From Thiohalobacter thiocyanaticus (GTDB lineage: Bacteria > Pseudomonadota > Gammaproteobacteria > Thiohalobacterales > Thiohalobacteraceae): DNA of 64,000 nt. The stretch spans positions 3,150,501-3,214,500 of the forward strand of contig NZ_AP018052.1 in the NCBI RefSeq assembly GCF_002356355.1, read 5' to 3'. Shown in pieces: positions 1-7,277 of this stretch (the stretch's first letter is position 1; every line of letters begins with the position of its first letter). The notes under the pieces are model-generated. The model worked only from the letters and a program-made list of their open reading frames with translations, was not told the DNA's origin and did no database searches. Made by a program: the position numbers and the translations under genes.

Positions 1-657
1 CGTCACGCCGTGAAGGTATTGCGACTGAAACCGGGCGCTGCCCTGATCCTGTTCAACGGCGATGGCGGCGAATACCATGCCACGCTCGAGGACACCCGCC
101 GGGAAGGCGCTCAGGTCAGGGTCGGCGAACATATCGCACAGGAACGCGAATCCCCGCTGGACATCGAACTGCTGCAGGGCGTGGCGCGCGGCGAGAAGAT
201 GGACCTGATCCTGCAGAAGGCGGTGGAACTGGGGGTGAACCGCATCGTGCCGCTGGCCACCGAACGCAGCCAGGTCAAGCTCAGCGGCGAGCGCCTGGAC
301 AAGCGCATGCAGCACTGGCGGGGCATCATCATCCACGCCTGCGAGCAGTGCGGCCGCAACCGCCTGCCGGAACTGGCCGGCATGCAGACGCTGGATACGG
401 CGCTGGCCGCGCATGCCCCGGACCGGCTCGGGCTGCTGCTGGACCCGACCGCTGAGCGCGGCCCGCACGACCTGGCGCAGACGCCAGCCCTCAGCCTGCT
501 CATCGGCCCCGAGGGCGGACTGGCCCCGGCCGAGCGGGACCAGGCCCGCGCCGCCGGCTTTCAGGGGGTACGCCTGGGCCCGCGCATCCTGCGTACCGAG
601 ACCGCCGGGCTGGCCGCCCTGGCTGCCCTGCAGTGCCTGTACGGGGATCTGCGCTAG
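1..657 (+). CDS. rsmE: RsmE, 16S rRNA (uracil-1498-N3)-methyltransferase, 5' end cut by window
   Basis: Methylates N3 of U1498 in 16S rRNA using S-adenosylmethionine; a cytoplasmic SPOUT-fold enzyme. The reading frame is open from base 1 (R-H-A-V-K-V-L-R-L-K-P-G), which matches the family's internal motif just before the LFNGDGGEY block, so the true start lies upstream and about 20-25 N-terminal residues are missing. The C-terminal SPOUT knot is clear: LLIGPEGGL followed by LGPRILRTETA. The gene converges on the DUF4168 gene and is followed directly by a palindromic repeat. In enterobacteria rsmE sits next to gshB, which fits the neighbourhood here. Confidence 0.95.
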   Translation, partial: RHAVKVLRLKPGAALILFNGDGGEYHATLEDTRREGAQVRVGEHIAQERESPLDIELLQGVARGEKMDLILQKAVELGVNRIVPLATERSQVKLSGERLDKRMQHWRGIIIHACEQCGRNRLPELAGMQTLDTALAAHAPDRLGLLLDPTAERGPHDLAQTPALSLLIGPEGGLAPAERDQARAAGFQGVRLGPRILRTETAGLAALAALQCLYGDLR

Positions 658-660
658 CGC

Positions 661-694
661 GCAGGTCAGGTTAGACTACGCTAACCCGACCTGC
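661..694. repeat. Palindromic intergenic repeat, GGTCGGGTTAG family
   Basis: Two 14-base arms (661-674 and 681-694) are reverse complements with one mismatch around a 6-base loop. The core (GGTCGGGTTAG) is shared with the hairpin at 59303-59341, so this is a dispersed element rather than a one-off hairpin. It begins three bases after the rsmE stop codon. Confidence 0.75.
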
Positions 695-710
695 CTCACT
701 CCTCGCTCCA

Positions 711-738
711 AAACAAAAAAAGCCCCGCCAAGCGGGGC
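711..738 (-). terminator. Rho-independent terminator of the DUF4168 gene
   Basis: A GCCCCGC/GCGGGGC stem at 722-738 with a 3-base loop is followed, reading on the minus strand, by a run of T (complement of the A-rich 711-721). It lies about 30 bases past the stop codon of the minus-strand gene at 770. Confidence 0.85.
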
Positions 739-769
739 AATCATGAAGGAGGAGGCAGAACCGTCAGGT

Positions 770-1186
770 TCAGTTGGTACCCAGTACCTGGCTGCGCAGT
801 TCGGGGTCCTGCTGGATGGCACCGGCAATGCGGTTATAGTCCTGCACGGACAGCCCGGAATCCTCGACGGCCTCCACCATCTCGGACTGCGCCCGCTGCT
901 GCAGTTCGCGCGCCTTGTTCGGATCCTCGGCATTCTGCAGTTCGCCGGCATAGGCCTGACGGATGGTGCTGATCTCGTCGAACGCCGCCTTGAACTGGCT
1001 GATCTCTTGATCGCTGAGATCCACCTGGGGCGCAGTGGCACCTCCGGGCTGCTGGGCAGCGGGCGGCTGTCCCTGTTGCGGGTAGCCGCCCCCCTGACCC
1101 TGGCCATATTCCTGAGCCTGCGCGCTGAAGGACAGCCCCAGTCCGCAGAGGGCGATTGCAACGGGTGCGAGTACAGATTTGATCAT
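770..1186 (-). CDS. Secreted DUF4168 domain protein
   Basis: A 138-residue exported protein of unknown function. Residues 1-24 form a signal peptide ending SAQA, followed by a Gly/Gln/Pro-rich linker (about 25-52). A helical DUF4168 domain fills the rest (about 55-135), with conserved segments around DQEISQFKAAFDEIS and LSVQDYNRIA. The start has a GGAG ribosome site six bases upstream. A near-consensus sigma-54 promoter lies about 40 bases upstream, and the gene is directly downstream of, and on the same strand as, an NtrC-type activator. I infer that it is a target of that two-component system. DUF4168 proteins have no established biochemical role. Confidence 0.85.
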   Translation of the reverse strand: MIKSVLAPVAIALCGLGLSFSAQAQEYGQGQGGGYPQQGQPPAAQQPGGATAPQVDLSDQEISQFKAAFDEISTIRQAYAGELQNAEDPNKARELQQRAQSEMVEAVEDSGLSVQDYNRIAGAIQQDPELRSQVLGTN

Positions 1187-1224
1187 GGTCTACTCCGTGT
1201 TCATTGAATGGCACACGGGACAGG

Positions 1225-1241
1225 AGCAACCACCATGCCAG
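1225..1241 (-). promoter_or_regulatory. Sigma-54 (-24/-12) promoter for the DUF4168 gene
   Basis: On the minus strand the sequence reads CTGGCATGGTGGTTGCT. This matches the RpoN consensus YTGGCAYG-N4-TTGCW at every fixed position, with the required GG-N10-GC spacing. The predicted transcript would start near 1214 and give a leader of about 28 bases containing the GGAG ribosome site of the gene at 1186. An NtrC-family activator is encoded immediately upstream. Confidence 0.8.
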
Positions 1242-1395
1242 TTGCTTTCTGCAGCGCTGATCCCTCCGGTGGACAACAGGAATACAAAACAAACATCAAG
1301 AAGTTGCAGACAGGACAGAACGCGTGAAGGGCCATTCGGGCTGCGCGCCCGTGAACTGCGGGCAGCCGCTTTATCGCATCAGGGCTGTGGCAAAG

Positions 1396-1409
1396 CGGCA
1401 CATGTGCCG
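1396..1409. promoter_or_regulatory. 14-bp perfect palindrome, candidate activator-binding site
   Basis: CGGCACATGTGCCG is self-complementary and centred about 176 bases upstream of the -12 element of the sigma-54 promoter at 1225-1241. That is a usual enhancer distance for NtrC-type regulators. The half GGCACATG recurs at a similar distance (about 164 bases) from the second sigma-54 promoter at 4474-4489. Its role as an enhancer is inference. Confidence 0.45.
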
Positions 1410-1419
1410 GACGCCCGGA

Positions 1420-2823
1420 TCAGTCGGTGTCACTCTCGCCCAGGCGGCGGTACAGGGTACGGCGCCCGATGCCCAGAATCTGGGCAGCCTGGCGCTTGTT
1501 GCCATCGACTTGTTCGAGCACATGGTCGATGTAGCGCCGTTCAACCTGGGCCAGTGTAGGCAGGGGTTCATCCTCTCCCCGCCAGGGCGGGGGCGCGTCG
1601 GCTGCCGGCGCGGACTCCAGCGTCACCGCCCCGGACAGCCGCTCCGGCAGATGCACCAGATCGATCTGGCTCTCATGGCAGAAGGTCACCGCCCATTCGA
1701 TGACATTGGCCAGTTCGCGCACATTCCCGGGGTAGCTGTAGGCCTGGAGCCGGCGCAGCGCGGCCTGAGTGATGCCCTGCACTGAATGATCCTGGCGGGC
1801 GCTGAACTGATCGATGAAACGCGCCGTGAGCAGTTCCAGGTCCTCACCCCGTTCCCGCAGCGGCGGGACCTGCAGGGCAAAGGTGTTGAGCCGGTAGTAG
1901 AGGTCCTCACGGAAGCCGCCCTCATTCACCTCACTGGCCAGATCGCTGTTGGTCGCGGCCAGGATGCGCACATCGACCCCTTCCTCGCGGTCGCTGCCAA
2001 CCGGCCGCAGCGTCTGCTCCTGCAGCACCCGCAGCAGCTTGGCCTGCATCGCCAGCGGCATCTCGCCGATCTCGTCCAGCAGCAGGCTGCCGCCACTGGC
2101 CTCCAGGAACAGGCCACGCCGGGCCTTCTGCGCTCCGGAGAAGGCACCGGCGGCATGCCCGAACAGTTCGCTCTCCAGCAATTCGGCGGGAATGGCGGCG
2201 CAGTTGATGGCAACAAAGGGGCCATCCGCGCGTTCGCTCTCCCGATGCAGGGCGCGGGCGACCAGTTCCTTTCCGGTGCCACTCTCGCCCTCGATCAGCA
2301 CCGGACCCGCGGCACGGGCGATCTGACGGATCTGGCCATAGAGGCGCTGCATGGGCGCACTGCGGCCGACCATGCCGTGAAAGTCCGCCTCGCCGAGCAG
2401 CGCCCGATACCGTGCCAACTCCAGCCGCAGACGCCGGGTCTCGCTCACCCGGCGCACGCTCATCAGCAGGTGCTCCAGGTCCACCGGCTTGGTCAGGAAA
2501 TCATCCGCCCCCTCTCTGAGCGCCTCCACCGCCTGGGGGACAGTGCCGAAGGCGGTGATGATGATGAAGCCGGGCGCGGCCGGCAACTGCCGCACCTGGC
2601 CCAGCAGAGTCATGGCATCGGCGCCGGGCAGGCGCAGGTCGCTGATCACCAGGTCCTGTTCCCGGGCCTGCAGGCGCTGCCAGGCCTGTTCGGCATCCGG
2701 TACCGCCTCGGCGGCATAACCGGCATCCTCCAGTTCCTCCACCAGCAGCGTGCGCAGGGCGGCATCGTCCTCCACCACCAAGGCCCGTTGCGGGGCGGCG
2801 GCTGTTGTCTGCGCTGAACTCAT
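1420..2823 (-). CDS. NtrC-family sigma-54-dependent response regulator
   Basis: A 467-residue activator of RpoN-dependent transcription. An N-terminal receiver (about 13-125, phospho-acceptor Asp62 in SDLRLPG) is followed by an AAA+ domain with Walker A GESGTGKE near residue 178. The sigma-54 contact loop near 226 reads GAFSGA instead of the usual GAFTGA. A Fis-type helix-turn-helix is at the C-terminus (DGNKRQAAQILGIGRRTLYRRL). The ATG overlaps the stop of the sensor-kinase gene by four bases (ATGA), so the two are translationally coupled. The frame stays open further upstream, but the MSSAQ start is fixed by the coupling and by the receiver boundary. The likely targets are the two flanking genes with sigma-54 promoters. 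Confidence 0.93.
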   Translation of the reverse strand: MSSAQTTAAAPQRALVVEDDAALRTLLVEELEDAGYAAEAVPDAEQAWQRLQAREQDLVISDLRLPGADAMTLLGQVRQLPAAPGFIIITAFGTVPQAVEALREGADDFLTKPVDLEHLLMSVRRVSETRRLRLELARYRALLGEADFHGMVGRSAPMQRLYGQIRQIARAAGPVLIEGESGTGKELVARALHRESERADGPFVAINCAAIPAELLESELFGHAAGAFSGAQKARRGLFLEASGGSLLLDEIGEMPLAMQAKLLRVLQEQTLRPVGSDREEGVDVRILAATNSDLASEVNEGGFREDLYYRLNTFALQVPPLRERGEDLELLTARFIDQFSARQDHSVQGITQAALRRLQAYSYPGNVRELANVIEWAVTFCHESQIDLVHLPERLSGAVTLESAPAADAPPPWRGEDEPLPTLAQVERRYIDHVLEQVDGNKRQAAQILGIGRRTLYRRLGESDTD

Positions 2824-4283
2824 GACTGCACCTCGGCATCGGCCAGGGGCAACAGGATCCGGAACCGCGCCCCACCCATGGAACCCGGATCGACCTCGAT
2901 CCGGCCACCGTGGTCCTTGACCGCAGCCGCGGCAACGGCCAGTCCCAGGCCGGTCCCCTCGGCCACCCCCTTGGTGGTGTAAAAAGGTTCGAAGATCTTC
3001 TCCCGCTCCGATGCCGGAATGCCCGGGCCGTCGTCCTCGATGCTGAAACCCGCCTGATCGCCTTCGACAAACCATCCCAGACGCACCCGTGCGGTCGCCG
3101 CCTGCAGGGCATTGCGCAACAGATTCGACAGCGCCTGCTCCATCCGCAGCCGGTCCAGTGGCAACACCGGCGCCGGCGGCTGCCCAACCATCTCCAGGAC
3201 GACATCGCGACCTGCCGCCGCGTCGCCGCACTGGGCCTGGACCGTGCGTATCAGCCGGTCGGCGCGCTCCGGCTGGCATTGCAGCGGATTATTGCGGCCG
3301 AAATCCATCAACTGGCGGACAATGAAATTCATCCGTCTGACCTCAGCGCGAATATCCTCCAATCCCCGGACCAGATGGGGATCCAGCCCCGGCTGGCGCA
3401 GAGCGCGTTGGGCCTTTCCGTCGACCACGTTGAGCGGTGCGCCCAGTTCGTGCGCCACCCCTGCAGCCAGACGGCCGATGGCCGCCATGCGCTCGGACTG
3501 GTGCAGTCGATCCTCCAGCCTGGCCTGCTCGCGCCGGTGTTCATCCAATACCTCGCGCTGGGTGGTCAGGCTCTCCAGCATCCGATTGATGCCCACCGCC
3601 AGCTGATTCAATTCGCGCGGGCCGTGCATGGGCAGACGCCGGTCACGCTGCCCGCGACTGACCTGGCGCATCGCCGTCAGCATGGCGCGAACATGCGAGC
3701 CCACCGCCTTGTGATGACCGATATAGATGACAACGGTCAGCAGCAGAGAGGTCAGCACCAACGCCGCCAGCCCCTGGGTGCGCAGACGGGCGATATAGTC
3801 CCGGAACTCGCTGGTCCGCCGCGTGACCTGGAGCAGACCGCTGATGCGCCCCCCGCTGTCGGCCAGGGGCAGAAAATAGGAATAGACGTCCTCGCCCCCC
3901 TCCACTCGCTGAAATTCGTCCCGGCGGTCTCCCTCGGACACCAGTTCCGCAGCGCGGCGACTGCCGGCCGCGGGCGCCGTCGGGCCACTGGTGCCGATGC
4001 GGTTGCCGTCGGAATCATAGACATAGACCCCGTAGACCCGTCCGATGCGGCTGGCCGAGTCCAGGGCCTGGGCCAGGCTGCCCTCGCGCCCCTGTTCAAT
4101 GGCATAGCCCAGGGGCTGACGGATGGCGCGGGCGATCAGGTCGATTTCGTCCCGCATGCGTTTCTCGCCCTGCCTCTCCAGCAGCTGCAGCGTATACCAG
4201 CCGGCCAATCCCGCCAGGGCCAGCACGGGCAACAGGACGAAAACCAGCAAGGCAGCGCGCAGGTTGTAGTGTTGGAGTCCCAT
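2820..4283 (-). CDS. Membrane-bound sensor histidine kinase
   Basis: Partner of the NtrC-type regulator encoded just downstream. TM1 spans about 9-31 and TM2 about 172-190, flanking a roughly 140-residue periplasmic sensor region. A HAMP linker, a HisKA domain with phospho-acceptor near His278 (AHELGAPLN) and a HATPase domain follow (NLLRNALQAA, DDGPGIP, GTGLGLAV). I chose the ATG at 4283 because it has a GGAG site six bases upstream and begins just before TM1. An in-frame ATG at 4334 would add 17 residues and cover a candidate regulator-binding site. The signal sensed is unknown. Confidence 0.92.
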   Translation of the reverse strand: MGLQHYNLRAALLVFVLLPVLALAGLAGWYTLQLLERQGEKRMRDEIDLIARAIRQPLGYAIEQGREGSLAQALDSASRIGRVYGVYVYDSDGNRIGTSGPTAPAAGSRRAAELVSEGDRRDEFQRVEGGEDVYSYFLPLADSGGRISGLLQVTRRTSEFRDYIARLRTQGLAALVLTSLLLTVVIYIGHHKAVGSHVRAMLTAMRQVSRGQRDRRLPMHGPRELNQLAVGINRMLESLTTQREVLDEHRREQARLEDRLHQSERMAAIGRLAAGVAHELGAPLNVVDGKAQRALRQPGLDPHLVRGLEDIRAEVRRMNFIVRQLMDFGRNNPLQCQPERADRLIRTVQAQCGDAAAGRDVVLEMVGQPPAPVLPLDRLRMEQALSNLLRNALQAATARVRLGWFVEGDQAGFSIEDDGPGIPASEREKIFEPFYTTKGVAEGTGLGLAVAAAAVKDHGGRIEVDPGSMGGARFRILLPLADAEVQS

Positions 4284-4316
4284 TCTGTTCTCCATTGATT
4301 CATGCATGCGCCATTC

Positions 4317-4330
4317 TGGCACATGGGCGC
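4317..4330. promoter_or_regulatory. GGCACATG site, candidate activator-binding site
   Basis: TGGCACATGGGCGC shares the GGCACATG half with the perfect palindrome at 1396-1409. Its centre is about 164 bases upstream of the -12 element of the sigma-54 promoter at 4474-4489. It lies just upstream of the chosen sensor-kinase start. Function is inferred from the shared sequence and spacing only. Confidence 0.35.
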
Positions 4331-4379
4331 TCATGGCGTAGCCCGGCGGCCTCTCGACAACCCCGGCATGACCCCGGGT

Positions 4380-4402
4380 ATTGAATTCAATTTATTGAAT
4401 TC
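4380..4402. promoter_or_regulatory. AT-rich direct repeat in divergent promoter region
   Basis: ATTGAATTC occurs twice (4380-4388 and 4394-4402), 14 bases apart start to start, inside an AT-rich patch that stands out in a GC-rich genome. It lies between the divergent sensor-kinase and secreted-protein genes. TTGAAT (4395-4400) and TATGAA (4417-4422), 16 bases apart, could also be a weak sigma-70 promoter toward the plus strand. Confidence 0.3.
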
Positions 4403-4473
4403 TCGTCTATTCTCAATATGAACTGAATATCACACCCAGCCCGGGACAAGACCGGCGTCCGCCGGACAGCCCG

Positions 4474-4489
4474 TGGCATGGAAGCTGCA
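4474..4489 (+). promoter_or_regulatory. Sigma-54 (-24/-12) promoter for the secreted protein at 4522
   Basis: TGGCATGGAAGCTGCA fits TGGCAYG-N4-TTGCA with one mismatch (C for the first T of the -12 box) and keeps GG-N10-GC spacing (GG 4475-4476, GC 4487-4488). Transcription would start near 4500, about 22 bases before the ATG at 4522. It shares the same TGGCATG -24 box as the promoter at 1225-1241. Confidence 0.65.
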
Positions 4490-4521
4490 ATCAACGGGCC
4501 AGACGAAAGGATGGAGTGATT

Positions 4522-4899
4522 ATGAAAGCCGATCTGCTGCTGGTGCTGGGCATGATTGCCAGCGCTGCCGTCCCGGGCCTCAGCCTGGCCGGGGAGACAC
4601 CGACCGAGGACTGCATCGAGCTGATCGAATACAGCGTGGGCGAACCGGACGAGGGTTACGGCATCGTGGAAATCGAGTGGCAGGCCAGGGTCAGAAACCG
4701 CTGCGACCAATCCCATTACGCCACCCTGACCCTGCAATTCCTGGATGCCGAAGGCGAAAGCCTGCACGATTCCCAGACCCGCTCCGTCATCGATCCCGGC
4801 CCGGCCGTGGTCATCAGCAAACTGGCCATGCTCGACGAGGAGCAGGCCGAACGCTATACCGGCACCCGCCTGAGAATCGGCGGCCAGGCCCTGCCCTGA
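4522..4899 (+). CDS. Small secreted protein of unknown function
   Basis: A 125-residue protein with a signal peptide (about 1-25, cleavage likely after SLAG or SLA). The mature acidic domain has two cysteines (TEDCIELIEY and RNRCDQSHYA) that could form a disulfide, and a beta-rich pattern (VEIEWQARVRN, YATLTLQFLDAEG) that looks like a small immunoglobulin-like or FxLYD-like fold. I do not recognise a family with confidence. The start is the ATG preceded by GGAG at 4513-4516. A GTG two codons earlier overlaps that ribosome site and is unlikely. A sigma-54 promoter sits just upstream. Confidence 0.75.
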   Translation: MKADLLLVLGMIASAAVPGLSLAGETPTEDCIELIEYSVGEPDEGYGIVEIEWQARVRNRCDQSHYATLTLQFLDAEGESLHDSQTRSVIDPGPAVVISKLAMLDEEQAERYTGTRLRIGGQALP

Positions 4900-4940
4900 G
4901 TTGCATCTCAAGCCTCCCTTGCGGCGCTCCCTGCAAACGC

Positions 4941-6392
4941 TCAACTCAGCACAGCTTCCACCAGCGTCAGCACCACCAGGGTCACCACCGCCAGCGCCAG
5001 CAGGCTCAGCTGCCAGCCGGCCCGCACCATGTCGGGCACCTCGAGCCGCCCACTGCCGAACACGATGGCATTGGGCGGCGTGGCCACCGGGAGCATGAAG
5101 GCGCAGGAGGCCGCCAGCGCCACGGGGACGGTCAGCAGCAGGGGGGATTGGCCGAGGCTCAACGCCAGTGCCGCGGCCAGAGGTAGCAGGGTGGCAGCGG
5201 TGGCAGTGTTGCTGGTGACATGACTGAGCAGCATGGCCACCAGGGCCACCAGACCGATCACCGCCCATACCGGCCAGCCCCCCAGATCGCCCAGACCGAC
5301 CACCACCGCGCCGGACAGGCCGCTGCTGCTGATCGCCGTGCCCAGACTGAGCCCGCCGCCGACCAGTACCAGCACGCCCCAGGGCAGTTGGGCGGTCGCC
5401 TCCCACTGCAGCAGCCCGCCCCTGAACCCGCCGCCGGCGGGAATCAGGAACAACAGCAGCGCTCCCAGTACGGCGATCCCCGGGTCGCTCAACCCGGCAC
5501 CCGGCAGTGCCGTCTCCAGCAGGGGCCGGCCGAGCCAGGCCAGGGCGACGGCGGCGAATACCAGCGCCACCCGGCGTTCGGGCACGGTCATCCCACCCAG
5601 CGCGGCTTGCTGGCGGGCGATCAGATCCTCGATCCCCTCGATACGCCGCGACGGCAGGGGAAAGACCCGGCGACACAGCACCCACCAGCAGGCCAGCAGC
5701 AGGATCAGGGCGGCGGGCAGCCCCACCGCCATCCACTGCACGAAGCCGACCTGCACCCCGTACTGTTCGGCCAGATAACCGGCCAGCAGGGCGTTGGGCG
5801 GAGTGCCGATGAGGGTGGCCATGCCGCCGATGTTGGCGCCGAAAGCGATGCCCAGCAGCAGGGCGCGGGCGAAGTTGCGGCCGTGCTCCGGGGCCACCTC
5901 CTGCTCCTCCAGCAACACCAGCACCGAAACCCCGATCGGCAGCATCAGCGCCGCCGTGGCGGTATTGCTCACCCACATGCTGAGTGCCGCGGTGGCGGTC
6001 ATGAAACCGGCCACCAGCCGGTCCAGGCCATGGCCGGTCAGCCCCAGGATGTGCAGGGCGATGCGCCGGTGCAGGTTCCAGCGCTGCAGGGCGGCCGCGA
6101 TCATGAACCCGCCCAGGAACAGGAAGATCAGCGGATTGGCATAGGGCGCGGCGGCATCGGCGATATCCATCATGCCCAGCAGGGGCAACAGCGCCACCGG
6201 CAGCAACGCCGTCACCGGGATGGGCACGGCCTCTGTCACCCACCAGACCGCCATCAGGGCAGTGAGCGCGGCCACCTGCCAGGCAACTGCAGAGATCCCG
6301 GCCGGCGTTTCCATCAATGCCATGAACAGGAACAGCCCCGGCCCCAGAAACAGGCCCAGGCGCTGGCGCCAGGGTTGTGGAGAAGGCGTCAT
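4941..6392 (-). CDS. SLC13/DASS-family sodium-coupled anion transporter
   Basis: An inner-membrane symporter of 483 residues, predicted to import dicarboxylates, sulfate or related anions with Na+. It is hydrophobic throughout. The two family repeats are visible as SNTATAALMLPIGV and SNTATAATLLPLAAAL, each followed by a second loop (IGTPPNALLAGY and VATPPNAIVFGSG). These paired SNT-TPPN motifs form the ion and substrate site in the family. Substrate cannot be assigned from sequence. It is followed on its 3' side by the convergent secreted-protein gene and is not obviously in an operon. Confidence 0.92.
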   Translation of the reverse strand: MTPSPQPWRQRLGLFLGPGLFLFMALMETPAGISAVAWQVAALTALMAVWWVTEAVPIPVTALLPVALLPLLGMMDIADAAAPYANPLIFLFLGGFMIAAALQRWNLHRRIALHILGLTGHGLDRLVAGFMTATAALSMWVSNTATAALMLPIGVSVLVLLEEQEVAPEHGRNFARALLLGIAFGANIGGMATLIGTPPNALLAGYLAEQYGVQVGFVQWMAVGLPAALILLLACWWVLCRRVFPLPSRRIEGIEDLIARQQAALGGMTVPERRVALVFAAVALAWLGRPLLETALPGAGLSDPGIAVLGALLLFLIPAGGGFRGGLLQWEATAQLPWGVLVLVGGGLSLGTAISSSGLSGAVVVGLGDLGGWPVWAVIGLVALVAMLLSHVTSNTATAATLLPLAAALALSLGQSPLLLTVPVALAASCAFMLPVATPPNAIVFGSGRLEVPDMVRAGWQLSLLALAVVTLVVLTLVEAVLS

Positions 6393-6506
6393 AGAGAAAT
6401 CCGGAGCCCGATCACGATCCGGGGCAATCTACGCGGATGTCAGCCGGTCAGCAATGCAGCAAAAGGAAAAGACGGAAAACAGGGCGACGAATGGCACTTA
6501 CTTGAG

Positions 6507-6646
6507 CGTCATTGCGGTGCCCGGACCCGAAGGATGGGGTACCCATAATGAAGCCCGAAGGGATTCTAAGGGAGGAGCGTGGCAATCTCCAACCGGTTGA
6601 TCCTGCAGCAGGAGATTGCCACGTCACTTCGTTCCTCGCAATGACG
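6507..6646. repeat. Long inverted repeat, CATTGCG/GGCAATCTCC family, with inserted module
   Basis: The outer arms CGTCATTGCG (6507-6516) and CGCAATGACG (6637-6646) and the inner arms (cgtggcaatctcc at 6578-6590, ggagattgccacg at 6611-6623) are exact reverse complements. A module of about 55 bases (ACCCGAAGG..GGGGTACCCATAATGAA) sits between the left outer and inner arms. The same module occurs in the copies at 42167-42301 and, inverted, 27752-27897. This and the next feature occupy most of the 394-base gap between the transporter and chpC genes, where I see no gene. Confidence 0.8.
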
Positions 6647-6667
6647 GAGAAAAGGGAGAAAAGGCCG

Positions 6668-6767
6668 AGAAAAGGGGTCGGCGAGAAAAGCGAGAAAAGG
6701 GGTCCGAGAAAAGGGGTCGGTGACAAATAATGATACGAATTACTCTCTTTTGTCACCGACCCCTTTT
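6668..6767. repeat. GAAAAGGGGTCGG cluster with a 19-bp inverted repeat
   Basis: Three near-identical GAAAAGGGGTC units (starting about 6669, 6694 and 6708) precede a perfect 19-base inverted repeat. Its arms are 6709-6727 and 6749-6767, separated by 21 bases. On the minus strand the hairpin ends in TTTT about 20 bases past the chpC stop, so it may terminate the pil-chp operon. Similar sequences border REP-associated transposase genes in other proteobacteria, but no transposase is present here. Confidence 0.7.
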
Positions 6768-6786
6768 TGCCGCGTAGACGGCCGGA

Positions 6787-7260
6787 TCAGGCGACCTGGC
6801 GGACGTAGTCCGCCGCCAGCGCCTCCAGCGCATCCAGGTCGGGGATGATGGCGCGCTGGTTGTCGAACTGCACCCGCGCCAGTTCGCCGCTGGCCGCAAC
6901 ACCGTCGAAGGCGCCGGTATGCTGCAACTCGCCCTCGCCCAGGCGCGCCAGGTGGGGGATGCCGGCGGTGACCAGCGCATAGAAGGGCACACCCTGCTCG
7001 CCCCTGACCGAATTCATCACTGCGATATGCGTCTGGTCATCGGTCGCGGGCCGGGCATCGCCGCGCACGGCCTCGAAGGAGATCACCGGCAGTTCGTACC
7101 CGCGCCAGTTCAGAATCCCCATCAGCCAGTCGGGGGCGCTATCGACCGGCGCCAGGTCCTGCCAGGGGATCAGTTCGGCGATGGCGATATTGGGGACCAG
7201 CAGGGTACGGTCCCGCAACGGGACCAGAAGACTGCGAACCTTGTCCTGTACGACGTCCAT
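6787..7260 (-). CDS. chpC: ChpC, CheW-like adaptor of the Pil-Chp system
   Basis: A 157-residue cytoplasmic CheW-domain protein, last gene of the Pil-Chp operon. In Pseudomonas ChpC is the second CheW-like adaptor, thought to link additional receptors to the ChpA kinase. The CheW fold is seen as IAIAELIPWQDLAPV, DWLMGILNWRGYELPVISFEA and the C-terminal strand FDGVAASGELARVQFDN. The frame is open upstream, but MDVVQDKVRSLLVPL at 7260 is the natural domain start and lies 17 bases after the chpB stop. Confidence 0.85.
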   Translation of the reverse strand: MDVVQDKVRSLLVPLRDRTLLVPNIAIAELIPWQDLAPVDSAPDWLMGILNWRGYELPVISFEAVRGDARPATDDQTHIAVMNSVRGEQGVPFYALVTAGIPHLARLGEGELQHTGAFDGVAASGELARVQFDNQRAIIPDLDALEALAADYVRQVA

Positions 7261-7277
7261 GGCGTGACCTCCAGGGC

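Noticed and set aside
5220-6548. A 442-codon Gln/His-rich open frame opposite the SLC13 transporter
   Set aside because: Composition is the complement of a hydrophobic membrane protein; it runs on into a repeat element.
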